Below, piece after piece: positions 38,191 through 47,024 of a DNA stretch of 64,000 bases (positions within the stretch are counted from its first letter, which is position 1; each line of letters begins with the position of its first letter). The DNA lies in assembly GCA_000785145.2 (NCBI GenBank), contig JSZA02000013.1, positions 19,317-83,316 on the forward strand, written 5' to 3'. The position numbers and the translations under genes were made by a program. The notes beneath the pieces are model-generated. The model was not told the DNA's origin, did no database searches, and saw nothing but the letters and a program-made list of their open reading frames with translations. This DNA comes from Candidatus Thiomargarita nelsonii. GTDB taxonomy: Bacteria > Pseudomonadota > Gammaproteobacteria > Beggiatoales > Beggiatoaceae.

Positions 38191-38501
38191 CCCTTGGTAA
38201 ATCGGTGCAGGTTAATTTACATATTCTTGAAAAGGATTATGTAGTCGCTTGCCCAGAAGAAGAACGTGACACTTTGATGGCTTCTGCCCAGTATCTCAAT
38301 GAAAAAGTCAAAGAAGTGCGTGATGCTGGCAAAGTGATCAGTACGGAACGTATGCTGGTTATTAGTGCTCTGAATATTATTCACGAATATTTACACTATA
38401 AACAAGAAAAAGAACAATACAGAGACACTTTCAATCATGAAATAGCACGTTTGCAAGAAAAAATAGACATGGCTTTATTAGAAATAAATAATAGTACTTG
38501 A
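38187..38501 (+). CDS. zapA: Cell division protein ZapA
   Basis: A 104-residue protein that crosslinks FtsZ filaments at mid-cell. The N-terminal domain has VQVNLHILEKDYVVACPEEE and LMASAQYLNEKVKEVRDAGK, followed by ERMLVISALNIIHEYL and a C-terminal coiled coil. The length and motif order match ZapA. The 6S RNA gene follows, as in E. coli and relatives. Confidence 0.93.
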   Translation: MTLGKSVQVNLHILEKDYVVACPEEERDTLMASAQYLNEKVKEVRDAGKVISTERMLVISALNIIHEYLHYKQEKEQYRDTFNHEIARLQEKIDMALLEINNST

Positions 38502-38564
38502 TTTTCTATCAAAGTTTCTTTACAATGGACGAACTGGGTGATAAGACATTTTTTTGCTTTTTTT

Positions 38565-38765
38565 TATTTTGGCATCCCCTCTAGTATTGTGAACTGGCTA
38601 GACTCTTGAATCTAACTTTTCTAGCAAGGGACGGAGTGTAGTAGGTGTTGTTGTGCATATCTGCCCAGTCGTAGAAAGCCTGATACGTCTCTCCAATGTC
38701 CTTATTTGAACCACGATGGTTCAAGGCAAAAAGCGCTCACAATATTGGCTGGTGGATGCCTCCCT
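38565..38765 (+). ncRNA. ssrS: 6S RNA
   Basis: 6S RNA binds sigma-70 RNA polymerase and represses transcription in slow growth. The closing stem is GGCATCCCC (38571-38579) with GGATGCC (38754-38760). The 3' half contains TTTGAACCACGATGGTTCAA (about 38705-38724) then GGC, the hairpin found in E. coli 6S RNA at the same place, followed by the conserved run to the closing stem. The middle bubble lies around 38600-38690. Its position directly after zapA is the conserved gammaproteobacterial location. The exact ends are uncertain by about 10 nt. Confidence 0.85.
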
Positions 38766-38775
38766 CCCTTCCCTG

Positions 38776-39879
38776 CTAATTAAACGCGCCAGCACTCTGA
38801 CCAAAAGTAATCTTCGCTTGTAAATCAGTACGTGAATCGGCATTAGCTAAAGCCTCTTCTAACGATATCTTCCCCTCTGTATACACCTTAAACAACGCCA
38901 TATCAAATGTCTGCATACCTTCAGCCCCGCTCCCTGCCATCGCCTCTTTTATATCCTCTATTTTGCCCTTCAAAATCAAATCAGCAATATAAGGGGTATT
39001 GATCATCACTTCCACTGCGGCGATCAATCGATTATCCACTCCCGTCACCAAGCGTTGTGAAATGATACTAATGACATTTAAAGATAAATCCATAAACAAC
39101 TGTTCACGTTGTTCTTGTGGAAATAGATTGATGATACGCTGCATGGCTTGATTAGCATTGTTAGCGTGTAGGGTAGAAATCGCTAAATGTCCCGTGTTAG
39201 AAAGTTCCACAGCGGCAGTCATCGTCTCTCGATCACGGATTTCACCAATCAAAATAACATCAGGGGATTCACGCATCGCACTCTTGAGGGCACGTAGGTA
39301 TGAATGTGTATCCATGCCTAATTCTCTTTGATTAAGCAGCGATTTTTGGTGCGGATGTATAAATTCTATTGGATCTTCAATGGTTAAAATATGCCCTGCC
39401 TGATGTTTATTACGATGGTCAATCATGGCAGCGATGGTCGTCGATTTACCTGAATTGGTTGCCCCAACCATCAAAATCAATCCACGCTTATGCATGACTA
39501 AATCTTTGAGTATGACAGGTAGCTTCAATTCATTTAAGGTAGGTACCTTGGTTTTAACATAACGCATCACTAAGGAAACAAATCCTTTTTGCCTAAACGC
39601 ATTGACACGAAAACGCGCCCCAATTTCATCCAAACTAATGGCAAAGTCGATCTCAAATTCTTTTTCAAAAAAGGCCCTCTGCTTTTCGTTCAGAATATTG
39701 TTAGCAATCGCTTGAGTCATGTCGGCGGTGAGTATCGTTTTACCCACATTGACGACTTTCCTAGAGATTTTTACACGCGCTGGCGAGCCGACTGTGAAAT
39801 AAATATCAGAGGCATCTTTTTCAACCATTAATTTCAGATAAGGGACAATATCCATTGATTTGATTTGATTTTTTTCCAT
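38776..39879 (-). CDS. pilU: Type IV pilus retraction ATPase PilU
   Basis: 367 residues of the PilT/PilU secretion ATPase family, a cytoplasmic hexamer at the pilus base. Walker A is GATNSGKSTTIA (Asn where many have Gly). The Asp box ILTIEDPIEFIH, Walker B SPDVILIGEIRD and His box TGHLAISTLHANNA are present. DASDIYFTVGSPARVKI at the start and the C-terminal tail favour PilU over PilT. A partner pilT is not in the window. ATG 39879 (MEKNQIKSMDIVPYLKLM) fits. It could serve twitching or surface motility. Confidence 0.9.
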   Translation of the reverse strand: MEKNQIKSMDIVPYLKLMVEKDASDIYFTVGSPARVKISRKVVNVGKTILTADMTQAIANNILNEKQRAFFEKEFEIDFAISLDEIGARFRVNAFRQKGFVSLVMRYVKTKVPTLNELKLPVILKDLVMHKRGLILMVGATNSGKSTTIAAMIDHRNKHQAGHILTIEDPIEFIHPHQKSLLNQRELGMDTHSYLRALKSAMRESPDVILIGEIRDRETMTAAVELSNTGHLAISTLHANNANQAMQRIINLFPQEQREQLFMDLSLNVISIISQRLVTGVDNRLIAAVEVMINTPYIADLILKGKIEDIKEAMAGSGAEGMQTFDMALFKVYTEGKISLEEALANADSRTDLQAKITFGQSAGAFN

Positions 39880-39923
39880 TTCTTTTTAGGAGTCCAAAAT
39901 TTATTTTGGACTCCGACAATCAA

Positions 39924-40748
39924 TTATTGCACTTGAGAAACCATATAAGCAACAGCGGCTTTAACCCTATCATCTGACAAGTCCATTCGCCCACCTTTTG
40001 GTGGCATCACCCCAATTTCACCTTGAAATCCTTGCAAAGCATTTGTGGATAAAGTATCCATGCCTTTTGCAATACGGGGAGCCCAATTGTCTTTATCTCC
40101 AACTTTGGGTGCCCCAGCAACACCCATCGCATGACAGGCGACACAAGCGGTATTATAAATTTCTTCGCCGAGTGCGAGATCAAAATCAGTGGATTCAGAA
40201 TCCGTCGCGCTCTCTGACGTGCTTGTTGCAGCGACGGGAGTTGGCATCTCCTGTTGATCTGGAGCGGGTGTCTCATTAGAGCCCACGGCTGCCAACATAT
40301 ACTGCACAGTCAGTTTCACCTCCTCATCACTGAGGGTGGCATTACCGCCTCGTGCGGGCATGGTGTTAAAACCATTGACGGCATTTTGGATGAGCATCGC
40401 CTCACCTTTGGCAATTCGATCTGTCCAAGCTGCTTTATCACCGTATTTAGGCGCTTCCAAGATGCCTGGTGTATGACAAGCCTGACACACAGTCTCATAA
40501 ATTTCTTTAGCCGATCTCGGGGCGGCCGCCTTTTCAACAACTGGGGCTTGAGCGACCATCCCCTTGACATTAACCTGACCAACTGGTTTTAATCTTTCAG
40601 AAAGCATGTCTTTCGAATCTTCATGGTGTTCACCGCTCCCCAATTTAGTGATCAATAACACTATGACAATGAACGTTATGATGGCTCCAAAGCCAACCGT
40701 AATACCGATTGCTAAATTTCTAATAGATATAGTATCTTCTTGACTCAC
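39924..40748 (-). CDS. Membrane-anchored dihaem cytochrome c5-type protein
   Basis: 274 residues. An N-terminal anchor (about 12-34, AIGITVGFGAIITFIVIVLL) is followed by two cytochrome c domains. The first haem site is CQACH with a likely Met ligand in NTMPARGG; the second is CVACH with Met in GVMPPKGG. A Pro- and Ser-rich linker (about 155-185) separates them. Each domain resembles cytochrome c5. It probably carries electrons in the periplasm, for example to a terminal oxidase. The start is GTG 40748 (MSQEDTISIRN) after a GAGG site. It lies upstream of pilU on the same strand but 44 bp and one palindrome away. Confidence 0.88.
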   Translation of the reverse strand: MSQEDTISIRNLAIGITVGFGAIITFIVIVLLITKLGSGEHHEDSKDMLSERLKPVGQVNVKGMVAQAPVVEKAAAPRSAKEIYETVCQACHTPGILEAPKYGDKAAWTDRIAKGEAMLIQNAVNGFNTMPARGGNATLSDEEVKLTVQYMLAAVGSNETPAPDQQEMPTPVAATSTSESATDSESTDFDLALGEEIYNTACVACHAMGVAGAPKVGDKDNWAPRIAKGMDTLSTNALQGFQGEIGVMPPKGGRMDLSDDRVKAAVAYMVSQVQ

Positions 40749-40839
40749 TCTAATTACCTCGAAAATATGACTGATATTGCCATTAATCTTACTTATGTAA
40801 GGCGATGTGCAACTTTGATGACCTCGTTCGACCGACAGG

Positions 40840-40949
40840 CTAGTACGCTGTCACATAAGTTATTGGAGTACAAAGCTTTAGCTTTGTACTGTCTGACAAA
40901 GCTAAAGCTTTGTACTCCAACACTAATAACTTATGTGACAGCGTACTAG
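40840..40949. mobile_element. Miniature element with CTAGTACGCTGTCACATAAG ends
   Basis: Perfect 20+ bp inverted ends surround a core of GGAGTACAAAGCTTTAGC palindromes. The flanks are GGC on both sides or, alternatively, the outer TA is the duplicated target as in IS630/Tc1-type elements. A related element with imperfect ends is at 60337-60566. It lies in the 400-bp spacer between the cytochrome gene and tRNA-Arg, which shows nothing else. Confidence 0.78.
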
Positions 40950-41100
40950 GCATGAAAGTTGCATATCTTGTTTAGAATTGCAGGTTAAAGTGTATCACAC
41001 AATTTGCAGCTACAAAAAGAGAAATCCTCATTAAAAAAAAAGTGCGAATATAAATATTACTTAATATACCAACAAAACGGAATTTAATAACAAAATTTAT

Positions 41101-41130
41101 TTGACATCTCACTCTCAAATTGAGTACAAT
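41101..41130 (+). promoter_or_regulatory. Promoter of tRNA-Arg
   Basis: TTGACA (41101-41106), an 18-bp spacer, and TACAAT (41125-41130). Transcription would start near 41137, about 12 nt before the mature tRNA. Confidence 0.75.
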
Positions 41131-41148
41131 GTGTGCCACTTTTATGCA

Positions 41149-41225
<77 letters not shown>

Positions 41226-41265
41226 CTCCCCACCATATCTCTACTAATATTCCTCAATCAAAGTT

Positions 41266-41690
41266 TACCTCGCTATCTTGTACGCCCTTTAAGCCAACTG
41301 GCTCAAGCGAGCCATGCCCTTGCCAATGATCAACCTGCCATTAAACTCCCCGTTCATCGGAAAGATGAAATCTGGATGCTTTAGCTGAACAAAAAAAATT
41401 GCGCCAGCAAATGGTTGCCGAGATTTACGCTATTTATCACTGGCAGATGCTGGAGAATTGCGGCTGGATAAACATCCGCTCTCAGTGGAAGCATTATTAC
41501 AGCAATTTCAACAACGTTGGCATAGTGTTACTCAAAAACATCAAATTCAGTTACAAGTTAAAATGCCAGACACGCCCGTTTATATATTGGCTGATATTAA
41601 TCGATACGCCATACGCAAGGACATATAGAGTTGACTGTCCAAGTGAATACGACAAGTTGTCAATTGGCGATAACCGATAGCGAGCGTAGG
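41266..41690 (+). pseudogene. BaeS-like sensor histidine kinase, fragments
   Basis: Translation in shifting frames gives the HAMP domain (YLVRPLSQLAQASHALANDQ, about 41270-41360), the start of the dimerisation helix (ALAEQKKLRQQMVAEI, about 41377-41424), then a jump past the phospho-His to DLRYLSLADAGELRLDKHPL. The interdomain strand QIQLQVKMPDTPVYILADIN follows, then another jump to HIELTVQVNTTSCQLAITDS, the edge of the ATPase domain. At least two deletions and one frameshift are present. The end runs into the GCGTAGGGTGCGTCC repeat before TPR copy 2. Confidence 0.78.
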
Positions 41691-41873
41691 GTGCGTCCGA
41701 CGCACCTTTTTGTCGCTATAGATCAATTATATGTGACTTTATTTGTGCACAGGACACACCCTGAATGATATTCAGGCTACGCTCGCTTTATGTTCAACCG
41801 CCCTTTCAGATGTCATTTTGGACGAGACGCCCAAGTATCGCTCCACACGACACTTATGTTTTTATTTCAAATA

Positions 41874-42429
41874 CTTAAATACTTATACGAGAAAAACTAT
41901 AGGTGAGGTTAATCATGTCTGGCTGGAAAGAACAAATCATTCAACTACAAAATGAAGGAAACTGGCATACGATGTTACAACTTGCTAAACGTTGGACTGA
42001 AGCAAAACCAAGAAATGCTACCGCATGGTATGCCGTTGGAGTTGCTTCTCATCAACTGGGAGAATATAATCAGTCTTCTGACGCTTTTCAAAGAAGTTTA
42101 AAACTTGATCCTGATAATGCCCAAACATGGGCTAATCTTGGAGCAGTGTATAGTTGTTTTGAAGAATATGAAAAAGCCATTGAAGTGTATGAAACCGCCG
42201 TGAAAAAAGCACCAAAAGATGCTGACATTTTGCTTTGTTTGGGCCGTGCTTATTTAGCCGTTAAACGTCATCACAAAAAATTTGGCCCGGTGCTTGAAAA
42301 ACTAACTGGAATGGCTCCCGAAAAGGCGATGAGATAAAACCAAGCGAAAGAACAAGCGTAAGCGGTAAAAAACGCTGAACGCGATTTATCACTTGAGATG
42401 CTTACGACCCTACAATATCGATTTTATCA
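41874..42429 (+). repeat. Second exact copy of the 556-bp TPR cassette
   Basis: Identical to 24714-25269. Downstream the two copies diverge at once: here the AAA ATPase gene with its own promoter, there an unknown gene. Upstream the first 190 bp are related but contain indels. Confidence 0.95.
41915..42337 (+). CDS. TPR repeat protein, copy 2
   Basis: Identical in DNA and protein to the gene at 24755: 140 residues, three to four TPR units, no signal peptide, AGGTGAGG ribosome site. It precedes the AAA ATPase by about 190 bp. A promoter lies between them, so they need not be co-transcribed. Identity with no silent change means a recent copy or gene conversion. Confidence 0.85.
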   Translation: MSGWKEQIIQLQNEGNWHTMLQLAKRWTEAKPRNATAWYAVGVASHQLGEYNQSSDAFQRSLKLDPDNAQTWANLGAVYSCFEEYEKAIEVYETAVKKAPKDADILLCLGRAYLAVKRHHKKFGPVLEKLTGMAPEKAMR

Positions 42430-42479
42430 TTAGGACTGGACTGATGGGGATATCCATGACTGAAATAATGAGCACTCTT

Positions 42480-42488
42480 TGTTATAAT
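42480..42488 (+). promoter_or_regulatory. Extended -10 promoter for the AAA ATPase gene
   Basis: TGTTATAAT (42480-42488) is a perfect extended -10. No good -35 is seen. Transcription would begin near 42495, 32 nt before ATG 42527, and a GGGAG ribosome site lies between. Confidence 0.55.
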
Positions 42489-42526
42489 CATCCATTTAGC
42501 CCTGTAAAAGGGAGCGACTTAAAAAA

Positions 42527-43687
42527 ATGTTAAAAAAATTACAAGTGCAAAATTTTAAATCCATTTTGTCCGATACCGTTGAGCTTGGACAACTTAATGT
42601 TTTCATTGGTGAAAATGGCTCTGGCAAGTCGAATTTGCTAGAATCGTTGGCGGTGATGAGCGCGGCTAAACAGGAACGCTTAGATATTGAAGGGCTCTAT
42701 TCCAAAGGAGTGAGGGTTGCTAAGCCAGAATTAACCTTTAGCTCATTTCATGGAAAAAAGCAAAAACCACAGATTGAAATGAGTCTTGCTTTTCAAAGCG
42801 AAAAACAGTTAATGACGATTAAGTCGATCATTGAAACCGATATGACTGATGAGGCTGTCGTCAAATGGAAAGATAGCTTTGAGCAGAAAGAGCAAGAACA
42901 AGAACAACAAGATATTTTGAAACACGTCCTTAGTGTGGATGAAGATAAGATAAAATTAATTCGGGCGTTATCTGAGCAAAAGCGTACTGAGAAATCCGCC
43001 CTTTACCACCCGATCCAAAATTATCTCATTTACAATTTGGATACCAAAGCTTTACGGGGGTTTTCTTCTGAAAGTAAAAAAGTGCCGTTGGGTATCAACG
43101 GCGAGGGCTTAGATGTTTTGCTTGCCAATTTTTCTGAACCAGAGTTTACTCAATTGCAAGAATACGCTTATTTCGTCAACTGGTTGGACGAGATTGTGAT
43201 AGACAGAGAAGATTTAATGAAATTCTCCTACCTCAAACAAGGCAAAAGCATATCTAAACTTTACTTCAAAGATAAGTTTATGATGAAAAAGGAAAATATT
43301 TTTTCTGCCGAAAATGCTAACGAAGGGGTGTTGCACATTTTGTTTTACCTTGCGCTGTTTATTAGTCAGAAGACACCGACTTTGTTTGCCATAGATAATA
43401 TTGAATCTCACCTGAATCCCCATTTATGTACAGAATTAACGAGAGTGATTTGCAAATTGGCTAAAAAAACCAATAAGCAGGCCCTTATAACCACGCATAA
43501 TCCAGCTATATTAGACGGCCTTAACCTAAATGATGATGACATCCGGCTATTTGAAATTTATAGAAATGATGAAGGCCATACCAAAACACGTAGAATACAA
43601 CTCAATCCCGAAACAAAGCCAATAAAGGTAAAACTGTCTGAACTTTGGATGAGGGGTTATTTGGGTGCGATTTCCAAACAGTTTTGA
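42527..43687 (+). CDS. AAA family ATPase, OLD/RloA-like
   Basis: 386 residues of the AAA_15/AAA_21 (ABC/SMC-like) ATPase group. Walker A is FIGENGSGKSNLLES right at the N-terminus. A signature-like region follows a charged coiled-coil insert (about 100-170, EQKEQEQEQQDILKH). Walker B is TLFAIDNIESHLNP (Asn-Ile in place of the usual Glu after Asp, with Glu two residues later), and the His switch is QALITTHNPAILDGL. Such ATPases pair with Toprim-type nucleases in OLD, RloAB and related phage defence or competition modules. The next gene (43830) is of that type, so this is probably one half of a two-gene system. It looks intact. Confidence 0.83.
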   Translation: MLKKLQVQNFKSILSDTVELGQLNVFIGENGSGKSNLLESLAVMSAAKQERLDIEGLYSKGVRVAKPELTFSSFHGKKQKPQIEMSLAFQSEKQLMTIKSIIETDMTDEAVVKWKDSFEQKEQEQEQQDILKHVLSVDEDKIKLIRALSEQKRTEKSALYHPIQNYLIYNLDTKALRGFSSESKKVPLGINGEGLDVLLANFSEPEFTQLQEYAYFVNWLDEIVIDREDLMKFSYLKQGKSISKLYFKDKFMMKKENIFSAENANEGVLHILFYLALFISQKTPTLFAIDNIESHLNPHLCTELTRVICKLAKKTNKQALITTHNPAILDGLNLNDDDIRLFEIYRNDEGHTKTRRIQLNPETKPIKVKLSELWMRGYLGAISKQF

Positions 43688-43829
43688 AAAACATCGTTAA
43701 ATTGACATATCAAGGGCACTTGGAGTCCAAAGCTTTAGCTTTGGATTCCAACAAGAAGTCAAAAAAACGTCGAACTAAGAGTAAATAGGAGTCCACCGTG
43801 GGTATTCGTCCACGAAAAAGGCGAAAAAG

Positions 43830-44493
43830 ATGAGAATAGGTATTATTGCCGAAGGTACAACAGAGAAGAGCCGTATTAGAAAATATTTTAAAAGGCTTGG
43901 GCTATGATGAAAGTGATATAATTCCTATTAGGCCAGATTTATCAATGGATGAAACAGATAAACAATTTTATAACGTTGATACATTTGGTGGTTGGGAATA
44001 TGTCAAAAAAGATTGCATTGAACGCACTAAATTAGACGAATTTTTTGCGATTGCTGACAACCAATCTATTATTATTCAAGTCGATACACTAGAAATCAAT
44101 CAAAATCAGTCGTTGAACCAAAAGCCACAAAAACCAAACAATCCGAATTATGCCCAAGAATTGAAAGAATATGCTCAAACATTAAGACAATCTGTGATTG
44201 ATATAATCAACGAGTGGTTACAAAACCATTATCAAGAAAAACTCTTATATGCGATTTGCATAGAAGAGATGGAATCTTGGATTTTAACCATTTATACCAA
44301 AAAAGATACCCTTCATGCTGCGAATCCTAAAGAAACATTAAAATATGTGTTAAAAGGGAAATTATCTGTTGGAGACAAGCGTTCTTATAAGGAAATTTCC
44401 AAACCGTTTAGAAAAATGAAAAAGTTATTACTTTACAGTAAATTAAACGATAGTCTTCAAGCATTTATTGAGTCTGTCTCTTCAAAACGTTGA
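43830..44493 (+). pseudogene. Toprim/DUF4276-RloB-like partner of the AAA ATPase, frameshifted
   Basis: ATG 43830 opens MRIGIIAEGTTE, the acidic EG-T-E/D strand of Toprim-like proteins. An indel near 43862-43868 shifts the frame, and the family text continues RAVLENILKGLGYDESDIIP to 44493 (the open frame can start at TTG 43846). Later motifs are SIIIQVDTLEIN (second acidic strand) and LLYAICIEEMESWILTIY (Glu-rich strand). One nucleotide stands between this and an intact gene of about 220 residues, so it may be a recent loss, a phase-variable site or a sequencing error. Assignment to DUF4276/RloB is by motif only. Its place after the AAA ATPase supports a joint function. Confidence 0.62.
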
Positions 44494-45540
44494 TGAAATC
44501 AGTATCCGCACGCATCTCTAGCCCACTTTGAACGTTTTTTGGCATTACCAGACAATTTATTAACGTCTCTGGTTAATGGACTTGAAAAATCTCTAAATCT
44601 TGAGCGAAAAAATTTGGAAAACATTCTGAGTGCTATATTGAATCAGCGAAACAACAAGTTCGCTCCGCCTGGGTAAAATATAGATATTGTAGGGTGGGTA
44701 GAGCTTCGCTACACCCACCGATTCTATGAAAATGGTGGGTTTCGCTTCGCTCTACCCACCCTACAAAAAAATTTATGCTTAACTTAATGGCATTGAGGCG
44801 GAGCGAACTACATTTTACCCAGGCGGAGCGAACTTGTGGATTAATGGTGCGCGGATGAACGGTGCGTAGGACGCACCCTACGCTTGCTTATGATATAAAG
44901 CTGCTTAACTTAATGGCATTGGAGCGTAGGGTGCGTCCTACGCACCTTTTTGTCGGTGTAGATCAATTGTGCATGGAAAGCAAGTGTAGCGAGCGTAGCC
45001 TGGGTAAAATATAGATATTGTAGGGTGGGTAGAATAATTGGGGTCAGAGTAACATTAATTTTTCCGTTTCGCTCAAACCTGCATCCACGGGCAAATTAAT
45101 AATTGGGATCAGAGTAAAATTAACTGTCACTCTTAGATCGACGTTTTTTTGACTTGTGATCACCGCAGGATGAACACCTTATGTCGTCAGAGAAAAATTT
45201 TGCCCACCTCCATTATTTTCTAAGGACTATCCACTCGTTTCACTTTTAAAAAACATATTAACAGCATAAAAGCAGCTAGCGTTTTATCAAAGCCACCGCT
45301 TTCAGTGAGGGGCATATTAAACCTAAAAAATAAACTTATCAAATCAACAACCCTCTCACTGTTTACCAAAAATTATCCCACCAAATTAAAAATGATATAG
45401 TTCACCAGATAATATTTACTCAATCAGTTAACATTCCAGAAAATCATTATGATTTTTTCTAAATTCTCTCAATCAGAAAATTGTTTTTGGTATATAATCA
45501 CTCATTTTTTCTAGCAAATTTGAACACGAGATAATAGATT
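44494..45540. other. Spacer with coding remnant, element ends and direct repeats
   Basis: At 44508-44677 a frame reads LAHFERFLALPDNLLTSLVN and continues EKSLNLERKNLENIL, which looks like the tail of a lost gene. A GTAGGGTGGGTAGAGC hairpin (44694-44765) is followed by the right half of a CTTAACTTAATGGCATTG element without a left end (to 44799), and another such right end is at 44904-44921. GCGTAGGGTGCGTCC palindromes lie at 44865-44950. Two copies of ATTGGGGTCAGAGTAA / ATTGGGATCAGAGTAA (about 45039 and 45106) resemble motifs near REP-associated transposase sites. Nothing is recognised from 45180 to 45480. Confidence 0.6.
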
Positions 45541-46752
45541 ATGTTTTCAATGCACAACTATGGACATGAGCAAATACGTCGTAACAATCTCAAGCGTATC
45601 ATTGACGAACAGTATCAAAGCAACCAAGCCGCCTTTGCCCGTGCCATCGAGATCAAACCGACACAAATCTCTAATATGCTCAATGGCAAAGCCCCCATTG
45701 GCAATAGCATGGCACAGCGAATAGAAAATTTGGTCGGTCGGGAGAGGGGCGCCTTAGATTTGCCGCCCGAAAAAATTTTCACCGCCTATATTTATGTTGA
45801 GATTCCCATTCCATTAGCCGGCTCGTTACTTGAGACTCTGCATGAATATGAGAGTGTCAAAGAAGCGGCGGTGGTTTATGGCAACGATTGGCAAGTCTTT
45901 GTCAAACTCCAAGCCACTGAAAAGCGGATTCAAGAAATCATTATGCAAGTGATTTCGCCTCTCAAAGGGGTGCGGGGAACACATACTTCGATAGTCATGT
46001 CAGGTCATCATTGGCAAAAGGAACAAGCAGCGCAAGCCTTAGAAATTATGCCCGCTGAGAATCCCTCAAAATTGTCGGTTAATGGTGATGATGATGAAGA
46101 GGGACTGACTGTAGATGAGTATCGATCTCGGCTCACTCAGAAAAAATTGGAAAATCCGCTCTACACTTCTCATCTTAATAATATGATTGATAATTGGCAA
46201 GAAATGGGGAAACAGCTAGAACAGGCGTTTGCTGGACAAGTCTCTATTACTCAACAAGACCAATTGCTACTTTATCCTCTCTCTCTTTTGGAAAAGGCAC
46301 AAAGTTCTCTTTATGCCAGCGTTGTCTGGCAACAAAGAACGGCTGCCGAAAGAGGCAGTGAGCAGAAATGTTTTGAAAAACAAAAAAATATAATAAATAA
46401 TAAAAAAACAGATACTTACAAAATATTCGTCATTCCTAACCCAGCCGCGCTGGATAATGATTTGCTGATGAGGATGTATCAAGAAATGCAAATGGGCGTA
46501 AAGGTTTCCTATCTGCTTGAAGATGAATGGAAGTTTGGAGAAACCGGCACATCCGAGGCTTTTATGATTTTTGATGAACAACAAGTGTGGGCTTATCTGC
46601 CACTTCAAAATCATCAAAGTCTGCGTCATGCGGTTCTTTATACTGATCCTAATTGGGTCAAAAAATATCTTAATTTATTCAAGGCTAATCAATTAGTGGC
46701 TCACACTCTCTCGTCGGAACAGATTGAGAGGGCGGAGAAGTTGTGTCGCTGA
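45541..46752 (+). CDS. XRE-type regulator fused to an Lrp/AsnC-like RAM domain and a C-terminal PLD-like region
   Basis: 403 residues. The N-terminal helix-turn-helix (about 10-68) reads RRNNLKRIIDEQYQSNQAAF, then KPTQISNMLNGKAPIGNSMA. A RAM-like ligand domain (about 78-150) reads FTAYIYVEIPIPLAGSLLET and WQVFVKLQATEKRIQEII, with the typical Lrp/AsnC beta-alpha-beta layout. After a charged linker (about 175-215), the C-terminal part (about 240-400) has KIFVIPNPAALDNDLLMRMY, FMIFDEQQVWAYLPL and a tail resembling phospholipase-D-like sensor regions. I know each part but not this combination as a named family. The upstream TATAAT at 45493-45498 may be its promoter. ATG 45541 or M4 at 45550 are possible starts. 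Confidence 0.65.
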   Translation: MFSMHNYGHEQIRRNNLKRIIDEQYQSNQAAFARAIEIKPTQISNMLNGKAPIGNSMAQRIENLVGRERGALDLPPEKIFTAYIYVEIPIPLAGSLLETLHEYESVKEAAVVYGNDWQVFVKLQATEKRIQEIIMQVISPLKGVRGTHTSIVMSGHHWQKEQAAQALEIMPAENPSKLSVNGDDDEEGLTVDEYRSRLTQKKLENPLYTSHLNNMIDNWQEMGKQLEQAFAGQVSITQQDQLLLYPLSLLEKAQSSLYASVVWQQRTAAERGSEQKCFEKQKNIINNKKTDTYKIFVIPNPAALDNDLLMRMYQEMQMGVKVSYLLEDEWKFGETGTSEAFMIFDEQQVWAYLPLQNHQSLRHAVLYTDPNWVKKYLNLFKANQLVAHTLSSEQIERAEKLCR

Positions 46753-47024
46753 TACCCCGATTTACATGAACCTCCGTGGCTCTGAGTTGTCCTCGAAAGT
46801 AAAAATGGGGCTTGACAGGTTTTTGAGGAAATTAGGCTCAGCGCGTCTTTGAGATAAATAGTACAACGAATGGGGGACAACTCATGCAATTGTTCAACAT
46901 TTTTGGTTTGAAGGTTTTATTCGTTGTCTGCTGTACTCACACGATTTTAAAGCCAGCTAATGACTTGAAGATAAAAACCAATGCCCTAATCTATATTACT
47001 AACCGTCGCGCTAAAAGGTATTTT

